A DNA stretch of 54,976 nt from Bacteroidales bacterium (GTDB taxonomy: Bacteria; Bacteroidota; Bacteroidia; Bacteroidales; 4484-276). The stretch lies in contig JACZJL010000089.1 of NCBI GenBank assembly GCA_014860585.1, forward strand, positions 1-54,976. The letters run 5' to 3'. The notes under the pieces were generated by a model, which saw only the letters and a list, made by a program, of their open reading frames with translations, searched no databases and was not told the DNA's origin. The translations under genes were made by a program, and so were the position numbers. The first letter of the stretch is position 1, and every line of letters begins with the position of its first letter. This document shows positions 16,872 through 26,106 of the stretch, one piece after another.

Positions 16872-19800
16872 ATGGCTTGCATAACAAACATACGACACAT
16901 TTTGAGGCGCGACGGTACGAACCGGTTCGACCGTCTGCCTGCGGCTTTCGATCCTTCGTATGTGCAGATTGATGAAAAGACTACCGACGATTTGTTGCAA
17001 CTCATCAGCGAATTTGCCGGACAGATCCAGTTTTACAACCGCGAGTGCCGCAGGGATGGAGACTGGCAACCTTTTTTTACTGATTTCAGCCGGCAGCATG
17101 AGCCTCATATTGCGCTGGTACTCACGTTTCTGAAGTTATTCCAGGAAGCCCGCGATCACCTGAATGAAATTGGTCAGCGACATATAGATCACTATTACCA
17201 ACGGTTTTTACAGATTCAGCAACGTGCTGCAGTGCCGGATAAGGTTCACTTATTAATCGAGACAGCTAAGCACGTTGTTGATCACAAGTTGGCAAAAGGA
17301 ACAAAATTCTCCGGAGGTAAGGACAAATCCGGTAAACCGATCATGTATGAAAGTGAACGGGAAATTATCCTGAACAAGGCTTCAATTGAAAGTCTGCGTT
17401 CTGTTTTTGTGGATCGTGCCCGCCAGTTTGCTGTTTACTCAGCTGATGCAGCCAATTCAGCAGATGGAAAGGGAGCTGACTTTGAATCAGAAGAGCCCAA
17501 ATGGTCAGCTTTTGGTCAATCACAATCGGGATTGTCCGTTACAGAACGCACAATGACCGAAGCCAGTATCGGTTTTGCAATCGCCTCACCGGTATTTTTG
17601 CTAAATGAAGGACAGCGAATCATTACCCTCAATTCGCATCTTAATGAGTTGCCTGCCACTATCAACCTGAAGCTGGCTTCCTTGCTAAACAGGAATTTGG
17701 ATAATTCACTGGTTGCACAACTCACTGGCGAAAAGGGGTGGATAGAGGATTTGAATGTTGGAATATCATGGAATCCTGACGAACGGTTGCTTATCCTTTC
17801 GATAGTCGTTGAAGCAGATCAACCATCGGTAAATGGTTATGATAAAGAAATTCACCAAGGGAATTTTGATACAAGACAGCCGGTGTTAAAAATCCTAACC
17901 AACAGTAAACTGGCCAATCATCCTTATAACTGGCTGCGATCGCTTTCCTTCAGACAGATCAATTTAAGTGTGAATGTAAATGGAGTTAAAAGTCTTATAC
18001 TGCAAAATGAACTGGGGCTGGTAGATGGGGAAAAACCCTTCCAGCCATTCGGACCGGCCCCGGTAAAAGGTTCAGTTTTTTATATCGGATGTAATGAGGC
18101 TTTCAATAAAAAGCTAACTGCACTGAAATTGCGCTATAAATGGAAAGACCTGCCGACCTCATTATTCGGATTCAATTCTTACTACAGTTATTACAATGGA
18201 TCCTATACCAATGATGGCTTCACTTTTAAGGTCGCTGCACTGAACAGGGCTGCCTGGGAGGAAGAAAAAATCAGCGCTCAGCGAAAACTCTTCCAGGTGT
18301 TAGAAATTTCCAAAAGGTATAAAAAGAGAACTTTCAGATTTACTCATTTGGGAAACAATGAGTTAAGCCACACACTAAATACCGCAAATTTCCGGTTTGA
18401 TCAAATTGACCAACCTTTAACAAATTCCAGATTCAGTCACACAACTAAATCGGGATTCCTGAAAATGGAAATTTCCGGTCAGGATTTTGGTCACATGGAA
18501 TTTCCAACGGCCTATGCCAAACAATCGGTGGTAGTTAGCAAGGCTATTTTAGATGACAAAACTGCGCCTTCATTGCCAAACCCGCCCTATACGCCGGTTA
18601 TGGAATACCTGACCCTTGATTATACATGCGAGTCGGTTATTGATCTGACTGGAACAGCAGATGCTCAGGGAAACGCCTTCTTTCATGTTTATCCATTTGG
18701 CGAAGTAGAGATTAAAATGAGTCAACAGGTTGCAAACCAATTCCTTCTGCCCAATTTTGATAAGCAAGGCTATTTCTTTATCGGGCTGAAAGACTTGAAT
18801 CCACCACAAAACCTATCCCTTCTTTTCCAGGTGGCTGAGGACAGTGCCGATCCTGAGTTGATCGACGACCAGAAGAAAATTACCTGGAGTTACCTTGGAA
18901 CTGATGGCTGGAAAGAATTTATTGCTGCCAACATCATTTCGGATTCTACTCATGGTTTGCTGAGAACCGGGATTATCCTGTTCAATATTCCAAAAGAAGC
19001 TGTTTCTGCTAACCCCTCAATGCCACTTAAACTTCACTGGCTGTGTGCCTCATACGATGGCGATGTTCGTGGAATAAATAAAATGATAGGGCTCTACCCG
19101 CAAGCTATTAGTGCAGTTTTTAATGATCAGGGAAATGATTCGTCACACTACGATAATCCGTTGAAAGCTGAAACAATCAGTAAACTGCTGGTACAGGATT
19201 CTTCGATTAAGAAAATAACTCAGCCATTTGCTTCCTTTGGCGGTCAGAAGCCGGAAGAGGGAAACAATTATCCTGTGCCTTATTATACCAGGGTTAGTGA
19301 GCGGCTACGGCATAAAAACCGCGGAGTCACAGTATGGGATATCGAAAGGATAGTACTTGGCCATTTTCCAAACATTTATAAAGTAAAAGCTTTAAACCAT
19401 GCCAGTGCAACTACTGACACGGCGCCTGGGCATATCACCATTGTAGTGATCGAAAAAGTTCGCAATCAAAATGCTGTGAACCCATTACAACCCCGAACGG
19501 GCAGGAATACCCTACTTGAGATCAAAGACTGTGCTTCGAAATATGTTTCGCCGTTTGTTGAAGTGTTTGTTCAAAATCCAATTTATGAAGAGGTTCAGGT
19601 GGATTTTAAAGTAGCTTTTAAGCCAGGATTTGACCCGGGTTATTACAAAACAAAACTGAACGAAGATATTAAGCATTTCCTGTCGCCGTGGGCTTATGAG
19701 GAGGGAGAGGACATTGTTTTTGGCAATACGATTTACAAATCAGCCATCTACTATTTTGTCGAAAAACGTGATTACGTTGATTATGTGATGGATTTCCGGA

Positions 19801-20000
19801 TGTCGCATATCAAACCCAATTGGGGTATCGGTTGTATGGAAATTCTGGAGGATTTTTATGTAGGCGTCGACGAAACGTTGATTGATGTTGACAAAGCTGA
19901 GCCTCGAACTTCCCGTTCAATCCTTGTGTCGGCTCAGGAGCATCGGATCGAAATTATCGAAAATGCAGGGGTTTCAAACCAGGCTAAAGTTGTATGTTGA
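16872..20000 (+). CDS. Large baseplate protein, gpJ/gp6-like (Pvc11/Afp11)
   Basis: 1042-aa wedge protein of the baseplate. The N-terminus (NRFDRLPAAFDPSYVQIDEKTTDDLLQLISEFAGQIQFYN) is typical of eCIS baseplate proteins of this class. The C-terminal ~200 residues have the baseplate J-like pattern (PYYTRVSERLRHKNRGVTVWDIERIVLGHFPNIYKVKA, then EVFVQNPIYEEVQVDFKVAF). It follows gp25, as in PVC and Afp. No effector-like insertion is evident. Confidence 0.88.
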   Translation: MACITNIRHILRRDGTNRFDRLPAAFDPSYVQIDEKTTDDLLQLISEFAGQIQFYNRECRRDGDWQPFFTDFSRQHEPHIALVLTFLKLFQEARDHLNEIGQRHIDHYYQRFLQIQQRAAVPDKVHLLIETAKHVVDHKLAKGTKFSGGKDKSGKPIMYESEREIILNKASIESLRSVFVDRARQFAVYSADAANSADGKGADFESEEPKWSAFGQSQSGLSVTERTMTEASIGFAIASPVFLLNEGQRIITLNSHLNELPATINLKLASLLNRNLDNSLVAQLTGEKGWIEDLNVGISWNPDERLLILSIVVEADQPSVNGYDKEIHQGNFDTRQPVLKILTNSKLANHPYNWLRSLSFRQINLSVNVNGVKSLILQNELGLVDGEKPFQPFGPAPVKGSVFYIGCNEAFNKKLTALKLRYKWKDLPTSLFGFNSYYSYYNGSYTNDGFTFKVAALNRAAWEEEKISAQRKLFQVLEISKRYKKRTFRFTHLGNNELSHTLNTANFRFDQIDQPLTNSRFSHTTKSGFLKMEISGQDFGHMEFPTAYAKQSVVVSKAILDDKTAPSLPNPPYTPVMEYLTLDYTCESVIDLTGTADAQGNAFFHVYPFGEVEIKMSQQVANQFLLPNFDKQGYFFIGLKDLNPPQNLSLLFQVAEDSADPELIDDQKKITWSYLGTDGWKEFIAANIISDSTHGLLRTGIILFNIPKEAVSANPSMPLKLHWLCASYDGDVRGINKMIGLYPQAISAVFNDQGNDSSHYDNPLKAETISKLLVQDSSIKKITQPFASFGGQKPEEGNNYPVPYYTRVSERLRHKNRGVTVWDIERIVLGHFPNIYKVKALNHASATTDTAPGHITIVVIEKVRNQNAVNPLQPRTGRNTLLEIKDCASKYVSPFVEVFVQNPIYEEVQVDFKVAFKPGFDPGYYKTKLNEDIKHFLSPWAYEEGEDIVFGNTIYKSAIYYFVEKRDYVDYVMDFRMSHIKPNWGIGCMEILEDFYVGVDETLIDVDKAEPRTSRSILVSAQEHRIEIIENAGVSNQAKVVC

Positions 20001-20022
20001 TGAAAATTAAAAACTTACTGTC

Positions 20023-20916
20023 ATGAGTGAAAATACAAGAAGAAATATCAAAACCTACTTTGAGAACGGCGATCGCCCTACTGAGGAGCATTTCAGGGAT
20101 CTGATTGATTCGTTCATCAACAAACTGGATGACGAAATTTACATCATTATTCCTGGCGGCAACCGCGAAAAGCGGGTAGGAATTGGGGAAAACAGGCCTC
20201 AGGCTAAGCTCGATGTCAAAGGGGGAATTAAGATTAGCAATTCCGGTGAACGGATTGGAGGGGTGATCAGGTGGACTGGGACCGACTTTGAAGGTTTCGA
20301 CGGTGAAGCCTGGCGATCACTAACCAAAGACTCTGCGGCAACCCACGAAGTGTTTATCCCTGCTCCAAGAATAGAGTGCACGGCTGATCGGCTTTATGCT
20401 TACTGGGAGGATTGTTCCGATAAGCACTTCCTGGATCATGCACCACAAATCTGGGTATACAGGTACAAAAGCAGAATCAAACAGACTTATAAAAATAAGG
20501 CAAAGCGCACAAGACTCAGATCTAAGCGCTGGGCTCATACTGCACACAACGACACCAAATCGCACAATGCACCCAGGCGCACTGAATTCCCGTTGAACCG
20601 AATTCCAGGGAGCAAGCAACTGATTGATATGGAGCCCGTAAAGTGGTTTAAGCCAATACCAAACAACATCACTGACGGGTTTTGGATTCCAAAAGGGCAA
20701 GGGGTTAATCCAGTTCCGGCAAGAACTTATTTTAACCGCCGGTTCGAATATTTCAGGCTACGGATTGTGTTAAATGTAAATGGGAAAAGGATTTTTGGGC
20801 CATTTTCCGAAACATTTTCACTTGGTTACAGAAGGCGTTATTTCAGCAATTCGAAGGTAAAAAGATACAAACCGGTGTTTGAACTGGTACAGCCATCGAG
20901 GGGAATGGCAAGGTAG
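20023..20916 (+). CDS. Small tail-fibre-like protein of the eCIS
   Basis: 297 aa. The N-terminus (NIKTYFENGDRPTEEHFRDLIDSFINKLDD) is a helical segment seen in Bacteroidota fibre- and baseplate-associated proteins. A fibre-type VGIGENRPQAKLDVKGGIKI motif follows (about residues 50-70), like the GIGTTxPxAKLDV repeats of phage fibres. The C-terminal ~150 residues are strongly basic, rich in Arg, Lys and Tyr, and not recognised. It stands where a Pvc13-type fibre gene could be. Target-cell binding is inferred only. No chaperone gene is nearby. Confidence 0.6.
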   Translation: MSENTRRNIKTYFENGDRPTEEHFRDLIDSFINKLDDEIYIIIPGGNREKRVGIGENRPQAKLDVKGGIKISNSGERIGGVIRWTGTDFEGFDGEAWRSLTKDSAATHEVFIPAPRIECTADRLYAYWEDCSDKHFLDHAPQIWVYRYKSRIKQTYKNKAKRTRLRSKRWAHTAHNDTKSHNAPRRTEFPLNRIPGSKQLIDMEPVKWFKPIPNNITDGFWIPKGQGVNPVPARTYFNRRFEYFRLRIVLNVNGKRIFGPFSETFSLGYRRRYFSNSKVKRYKPVFELVQPSRGMAR

Positions 20917-21679
20917 CGATGTAAGATTGCAGATTTTAGAAATTGAAACGATGAAATCAGACATTAAAATTTAAACTTATTATTATCAAGTTCTTTGTTT
21001 AAGGGAAAGGGGAGTCCGAACGCGGTCGCGGCGTGTAAAAGGTTGAGCATAGGATGAAGGTAGAAGTACTGTTTGGCTGACTTCGGAAAGCACAGGCGGG
21101 CAACTGCTGATCGTTCGTTGTAAAAAGGCACTGAAAAAAGGCATCCTTTAGTATAGAGGTTTAAAAAGGTTGTTGTTAGAAGTAGAAATAGGACAATTCA
21201 GCGCACTTAGAGGCTCTGATAAGTAATGTTTTAAAAGACAGTGCATTGCAATAAGGCATCCTGCCTGCTGGGGGTTGGGCTTTGCCCTGCGGCAACATTG
21301 AGTAGGGAACCGCTACGGTGGTTGTTGAAAGGTTTGCTGGCGGCAAAGTTTAAATCTATCGCAAGATGGAGCCTTCGGCAATGGAGGTTGAGTCGATGTT
21401 TTTAGCTGAAAGCAAAAGAGAAAAGCGACAACGGAGAAACGGGCGTACACTTGGGTTTAGTTTCTGTCAGACATCTGCTGCACTTTGTCTCAGGGTTTGT
21501 TCCGGATATCTTTAGACGCATGACTCCAACGGCATACGGCGTTCACGGCATAAGTAATTGTAATAGGGCATCCTTCGCTGGTTTGGACGGTTCGGCTCCC
21601 CTTTCTTTTAATCAAAGAATATTCAAATTCGGAAGGTTAATTTTTAGGTAAAACAAAGATTTAAAACCGGTATGAAGGA
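20917..21679 (+). other. 763-bp gene-free stretch inside the eCIS operon
   Basis: Neither strand has a convincing gene. The longest open frame (21451-21651, 66 codons) has no recognisable features. The + strand is purine-rich. A GGCATCCT motif in similar context occurs three times (around 21139, 21255 and 21567); the last two share an ATTGnAATArGGCATCCT core. Several short hairpins are possible, for example TTGCC-CTGC-GGCAA at 21282-21295. It could be a decayed gene, an inserted repeat element or a structured RNA. Confidence 0.6.
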
Positions 21680-24600
21680 ATGTTATTAGAAAATTACATC
21701 AATAAGCAGAAGAAATTCAGAAAATCGCTCGATTTCAAACAACTGAGAGAGGCCGGAATCGCCCATCTCCAGCAGTTGTCGGGAAAGTTGTGGAGCGACT
21801 ACAACACCCATGACCCCGGGGTTACATTACTTGAACTGCTTTGCTATGCCATAACCGACCTGAGTTACCGTTGCGATTTTACTATTGAAGACCTTCTTGC
21901 CAGCCACCCGGAAAACAAAATTGGTAATTCACCCGATTTTTTCGAAGCTCATCAGATACTCCCTTCACATCCATTGACCATTCTCGACTTCAGAAAGATA
22001 TTGATTGACCTGCCTTTTATCCGGAATGCCTGGCTTGAAACTTCAAAAAATGCCGAGCAAAGGGTGTTCTATGATGAGAACAATCAAGAACTTACATACA
22101 ACCAGTCCGATGAAAACGGCAGACCAAACGAAGAGATCAAATTAAAAGGACTTTATGATGTCTGGCTTGAGTTTGCCGAAGACCCAGTTCTGGGCAATCT
22201 GAATTCGGAGGTCGTTCGTTTTGATATCGATATTGTGGATGGACAGGCAAGGCATCCTGCTGAGATTTCTGTTTATTTTCCAAACTACCAGGAAGTCCCG
22301 GATGTCTGGAAGAATGAGATCATACTGGAACAGGTATCACTTTTAATGACGGAGAACCCCGACCCCTGGTACGATTTTGATGTAAAAGCCAAAATTTCGC
22401 ACGACAATGCATTAATTGATGACCTCAGTCTCAGGATTTCAGTGAATTCAGACAAGTTTAACTGGAAATCAAAAAAGCAGCAGTTAAAGAAAAAGATTGC
22501 TGATCGTCTGAAAGAAATTTCTGATGAGGGAATTTTTTCCTTCTTCAACCATAAACAGATTTTAATCTGTCACTATCTTGATTATGTTAGCGGTTTTCTC
22601 AATCAACACCGCAACCTGTGTGAAGATTTCTTTTCAATTAAAGTTGTCCGAACGCAGGAGATAGCCATTCAGGGTGAGATTGGCCTCAGCCTCGACAGCG
22701 ATTCTCACCAGGTGCTTGCCAGTGCGCTATTCGCCGTGCACCAACACCTTAGTCCCGCAGTGAAATTTTTTACGCTGGAAGAGTTACTCGATCAGAAGAT
22801 TTCACCGGAAGATATTTTTGATGGCCCGCTCTTGAAGCATGGGTTTATCAAAGATGAGAACCTGACCCCGCTGAGGCAAAGTTCAGTAATTTTTGTTTCG
22901 GACATACTGAATGTATTTATGAGCAGCAATCCTGATAAAATTAAGTATGTAACCGATTTCAAACTAAGCAATTACACCGAAAATATTCAGATAAGCCAGC
23001 CCTCTGGTAATCTGGTGCAATTGCACCTCCACGAGGAGTACAAGCCAGTGGCAAGTATCAGCAAATCAAGAATTAATTGCAAGAAGGGTGATGTTTATCA
23101 AACCATTGATTGGAAAGTTGTCGAGGAGTTGTTCGAAGATTTGGTCAGAACTGCCCAGCCAGACAAGACGGAAGAGGTCGTAAGCAGGCTTTCTGTTCCT
23201 GTCGGACGTGACAGGAAAACTGCAGATTTTGTTTCAATTCAGGAAGACCTGCCGCTGACTTACGGCACGGGCTGGCAGGGCTTGCCCTCAGATGTCAGTA
23301 CAGAGCGTAAAGCACTGGCTCGCCAATTGAAAGGTTACCTGCTGTTTTTTGATCAATTGCTGGCAAATTTTCATGCACAGTTAGCCCATGTGAAAAACCT
23401 CTTTTCGGTTGACCATGCTATTGCCAGGACTTATTTCGAGCAGTCAATTTATCAGGTTCCGGATGTGATGCACCTGCTGACCGGGTTTACAGGAAGTCAG
23501 GCTGAAGAAACCAAACAATCGTTGCTTGATGAAGCCTGGGAGTTATTTAAGGCTGACCCGGATAATGACTACCTCAGCTCTTTGCGTTCGATGAATGAGG
23601 ATAGTGAAACTTTTCTCGATCGCCGGAACCGGTTCCTTGATCACCTGATGGCACGCTTCAATGATCAGTTTACCGATTATTCATTGCTGATGTTTGCAGG
23701 AAACAATCAGCAGGCGCCCAACCATTTGATTGATCAAAAGGCGAACTATCTGAGCATGTATCCGTTGCTTAGCAGTCAGCGGGCAAAAGCTTTCAATACA
23801 ATCTCTGGTGCTGAGGTTTGGGATACGGAAAATGTCACAGGGCTAGAAAAAAGAGTATCACGTATGCTTGGTTTCTCTGATTACCGAAGACGATTCCTGG
23901 CCAAAGGTCCGTTTGGGAATATCCAGTTTTATCAGGAAATAGATGTGGATGTGATTGATGAGTTCCGGTTCAGAATTCTTTCCAGCGAAAATAGGATATT
24001 GCTCAGCAGCTACAAACATTACCGGGTGATTGACAAAGGATATGATGTGGTTTTTAAGGTATTGGAATTTGGTAAAAATTCTGCCAACTTTAAAATTCTT
24101 CCATCAAAGAATGGGAAATTTTATTTCAATCTATATGATGAAAATGATAACATTTTAGCCCGCCGCATCCAACTTTTTGATAATATGGAGGATGCTCAGG
24201 CTGCCATAGATGAAGTGGCCGCTTTCATTACCCAACACTTTATTGGCGTGGATGACGAACCGGAAGAAGGGTTACTGGTGATCGAGCACTTGTTGTTGCG
24301 CCCGAAGTACAACGAAACCATCGAAGCTGAGGTGATCAGGGATACTTTGCTGCCACGATTGCGTAACGATTACGGCAACATCACCAAGGAGGGAAAAGAT
24401 CCTTATTCGTTCAGAATAACAGCAGTTTTTCCAGCTCAATTGGAGAAATTCCGGGACAAGAATTTCAGGGAATTGGCAGAGCGAACGCTGCGGCTGGAAA
24501 CACCTGCGCATGTCATGCCACAGGTTTATTTTCTTAACAATCTGCAGTTGAGCCGTCTTGAACATGCTTACAAGAACTGGCTTGAATTGAACGTACTTCC

Positions 24601-24709
24601 TGTCCCAACTAATCCTGCCGAAAAGGTTGTTCACCTTAAAAAGCTTAACCATGCGTTGTTTGAACTTGAAGGAGCTATGGTCATAGTACCCGAAGAACCT
24701 GATCTTTAA
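21680..24709 (+). CDS. Large baseplate protein 2 (Pvc12/Afp12-like)
   Basis: 1009-aa baseplate component. The N-terminal block SLDFKQLREAGIAHLQQLSGKLWSDYNTHDPGVTLLELLCYAITDLSYRCDF is a clear signature of the Pvc12/Afp12 class. The DYNTHDPGVTLLE motif is shared with other baseplate J relatives. The C-terminus has EHLLLRPKYN, then DPYSFRITAVFPAQLEKFRDKNFRELAERTLRLETPAHV, also typical. It forms wedges with the protein at 16872-20000. It is the first gene after the 763-bp gap, so its transcription depends on read-through or a promoter inside the gap. Confidence 0.88.
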   Translation: MLLENYINKQKKFRKSLDFKQLREAGIAHLQQLSGKLWSDYNTHDPGVTLLELLCYAITDLSYRCDFTIEDLLASHPENKIGNSPDFFEAHQILPSHPLTILDFRKILIDLPFIRNAWLETSKNAEQRVFYDENNQELTYNQSDENGRPNEEIKLKGLYDVWLEFAEDPVLGNLNSEVVRFDIDIVDGQARHPAEISVYFPNYQEVPDVWKNEIILEQVSLLMTENPDPWYDFDVKAKISHDNALIDDLSLRISVNSDKFNWKSKKQQLKKKIADRLKEISDEGIFSFFNHKQILICHYLDYVSGFLNQHRNLCEDFFSIKVVRTQEIAIQGEIGLSLDSDSHQVLASALFAVHQHLSPAVKFFTLEELLDQKISPEDIFDGPLLKHGFIKDENLTPLRQSSVIFVSDILNVFMSSNPDKIKYVTDFKLSNYTENIQISQPSGNLVQLHLHEEYKPVASISKSRINCKKGDVYQTIDWKVVEELFEDLVRTAQPDKTEEVVSRLSVPVGRDRKTADFVSIQEDLPLTYGTGWQGLPSDVSTERKALARQLKGYLLFFDQLLANFHAQLAHVKNLFSVDHAIARTYFEQSIYQVPDVMHLLTGFTGSQAEETKQSLLDEAWELFKADPDNDYLSSLRSMNEDSETFLDRRNRFLDHLMARFNDQFTDYSLLMFAGNNQQAPNHLIDQKANYLSMYPLLSSQRAKAFNTISGAEVWDTENVTGLEKRVSRMLGFSDYRRRFLAKGPFGNIQFYQEIDVDVIDEFRFRILSSENRILLSSYKHYRVIDKGYDVVFKVLEFGKNSANFKILPSKNGKFYFNLYDENDNILARRIQLFDNMEDAQAAIDEVAAFITQHFIGVDDEPEEGLLVIEHLLLRPKYNETIEAEVIRDTLLPRLRNDYGNITKEGKDPYSFRITAVFPAQLEKFRDKNFRELAERTLRLETPAHVMPQVYFLNNLQLSRLEHAYKNWLELNVLPVPTNPAEKVVHLKKLNHALFELEGAMVIVPEEPDL

Positions 24710-24720
24710 CTGCTAATGAC

Positions 24721-26106
24721 ATGGAACCTCGTCAACATCGCATCGGAAAATTGATTTTCAACCTTGAGTTGGATTCGGAAACAGTGGTCAAAGAGCTGCA
24801 ACTGATATTTCCAACTACTTTTGAAAATCGTTTAAAAGAAGAATTGTCATCGTCATTTTCCCAAATCCCGATAAATAATGAGTCGATAATCATCGACCGG
24901 TTAGAATTAAACCTGGGAGTAGTCACCCATGGTGAACTTTACGAGGCACTTCGGAAACAATTGACCAAGGCCCTGTTAAACCGGATAAATGGCAGAGAGA
25001 AAGATGGCGACAGGAGAAATATGACCAAAATTTCATCATCTGAATACTGGAGCGAAGTTCTGATATATTTTTTACAAAAAGGCCATTACCCATGGTGGGC
25101 CGGACAATTGACAATTAATGAACTGGAGGATGCTGTTCTGAAAGAAACAGCAACCGGAAACCCCTATATTTTATCCAAATTGAAAAGCACTCTGGCTTTA
25201 ACGGGAACCAGGTATCGTTTGAAGATTCAATTTTCACCCCGGTTCAACCGGCAGTTGATCAGTAATTTTTATCCGAAACTGGCAGAATTTATTTTCCAAA
25301 CAACCGGAATGATCAGCGATATTTTTATTAAAAATATTGCTACCGATAAAGAAACATTCAGCGAATGGACGGACCTGGTATGGTTGATTCTCATTCAAAC
25401 TGACGATGTTAATGACTTTAAAGAAAGATTTTCATCGCAGCTTTTTTCACTGATCTGCATTGAAAATAAACTGAATCCGAAACATTTACTAATGCAATTG
25501 CCCGAACCCATAAAATCAGTTTTAACAGAAAATCAAAATTTAAGAAAAGTCACAACACCTGCTATAACAATCAAAAATGAGGAGGTTGAAAGGGATTTAC
25601 AAACAAAAAAGGAAATGGTCATCACGAATAGCGGACTGGTAATTTTCTGGCCTTACCTGAAAACACTTTTCGAAAATCTGAAATTGCTGTCAGGTGTCAA
25701 TTTCATCAGTCAGAAACATCAGGAAAAGGCTTTATTATTTCTTCAATACCTTGTTACCGGATATGCAAAAGCTGAAGAACACGAGTTGCAATTGAATAAA
25801 ATACTTACAGGCTGGCCTTTAATCCAACCCGTTCGAAAGTCCATCAGACTGAGTAAAGATGAAAAGGCTGAGCTCAATGAGTTTTTAATGGAAATGTGCA
25901 AAAACTGGACAGTGTTGAAAAACACTTCTATTGAGTCCCTTCGCGAGACTTTTCTGCAACGCCATGGAATTCTTCGCTCTGGAGACCGGAGTTACCACCT
26001 GAAAGTTGAACGAAAAGGAGTAGATATTTTACGCGACAACCTCCCGTGGCCAATCAGTACAATTAAAGAACCCTGGATGAGTGAAATACTTTATGTTGAA
26101 TGGTAA
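24721..26106 (+). CDS. eCIS tape-measure protein (Pvc14-like)
   Basis: Matches the contractile injection system tape-measure family: HRIGKLIFNLELDSETVVKELQLIF at the start, then IIIDRLELNLGVV (about residues 59-71), the conserved IxIDRLEIDLG-type motif. The family sets tube length and sits in the lumen before firing. At 461 aa it is fairly short, which may suit a short particle. Its last bases overlap the start of the ATPase gene. Confidence 0.8.
   Translation: MEPRQHRIGKLIFNLELDSETVVKELQLIFPTTFENRLKEELSSSFSQIPINNESIIIDRLELNLGVVTHGELYEALRKQLTKALLNRINGREKDGDRRNMTKISSSEYWSEVLIYFLQKGHYPWWAGQLTINELEDAVLKETATGNPYILSKLKSTLALTGTRYRLKIQFSPRFNRQLISNFYPKLAEFIFQTTGMISDIFIKNIATDKETFSEWTDLVWLILIQTDDVNDFKERFSSQLFSLICIENKLNPKHLLMQLPEPIKSVLTENQNLRKVTTPAITIKNEEVERDLQTKKEMVITNSGLVIFWPYLKTLFENLKLLSGVNFISQKHQEKALLFLQYLVTGYAKAEEHELQLNKILTGWPLIQPVRKSIRLSKDEKAELNEFLMEMCKNWTVLKNTSIESLRETFLQRHGILRSGDRSYHLKVERKGVDILRDNLPWPISTIKEPWMSEILYVEW

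Noticed and set aside
21451-21651. 66-codon open frame inside the eCIS gap
   Set aside because: It has no recognisable domain, lies in a stretch with a repeat motif and many stops in other frames, and spans one of the repeats. Treated as part of the gene-free island.
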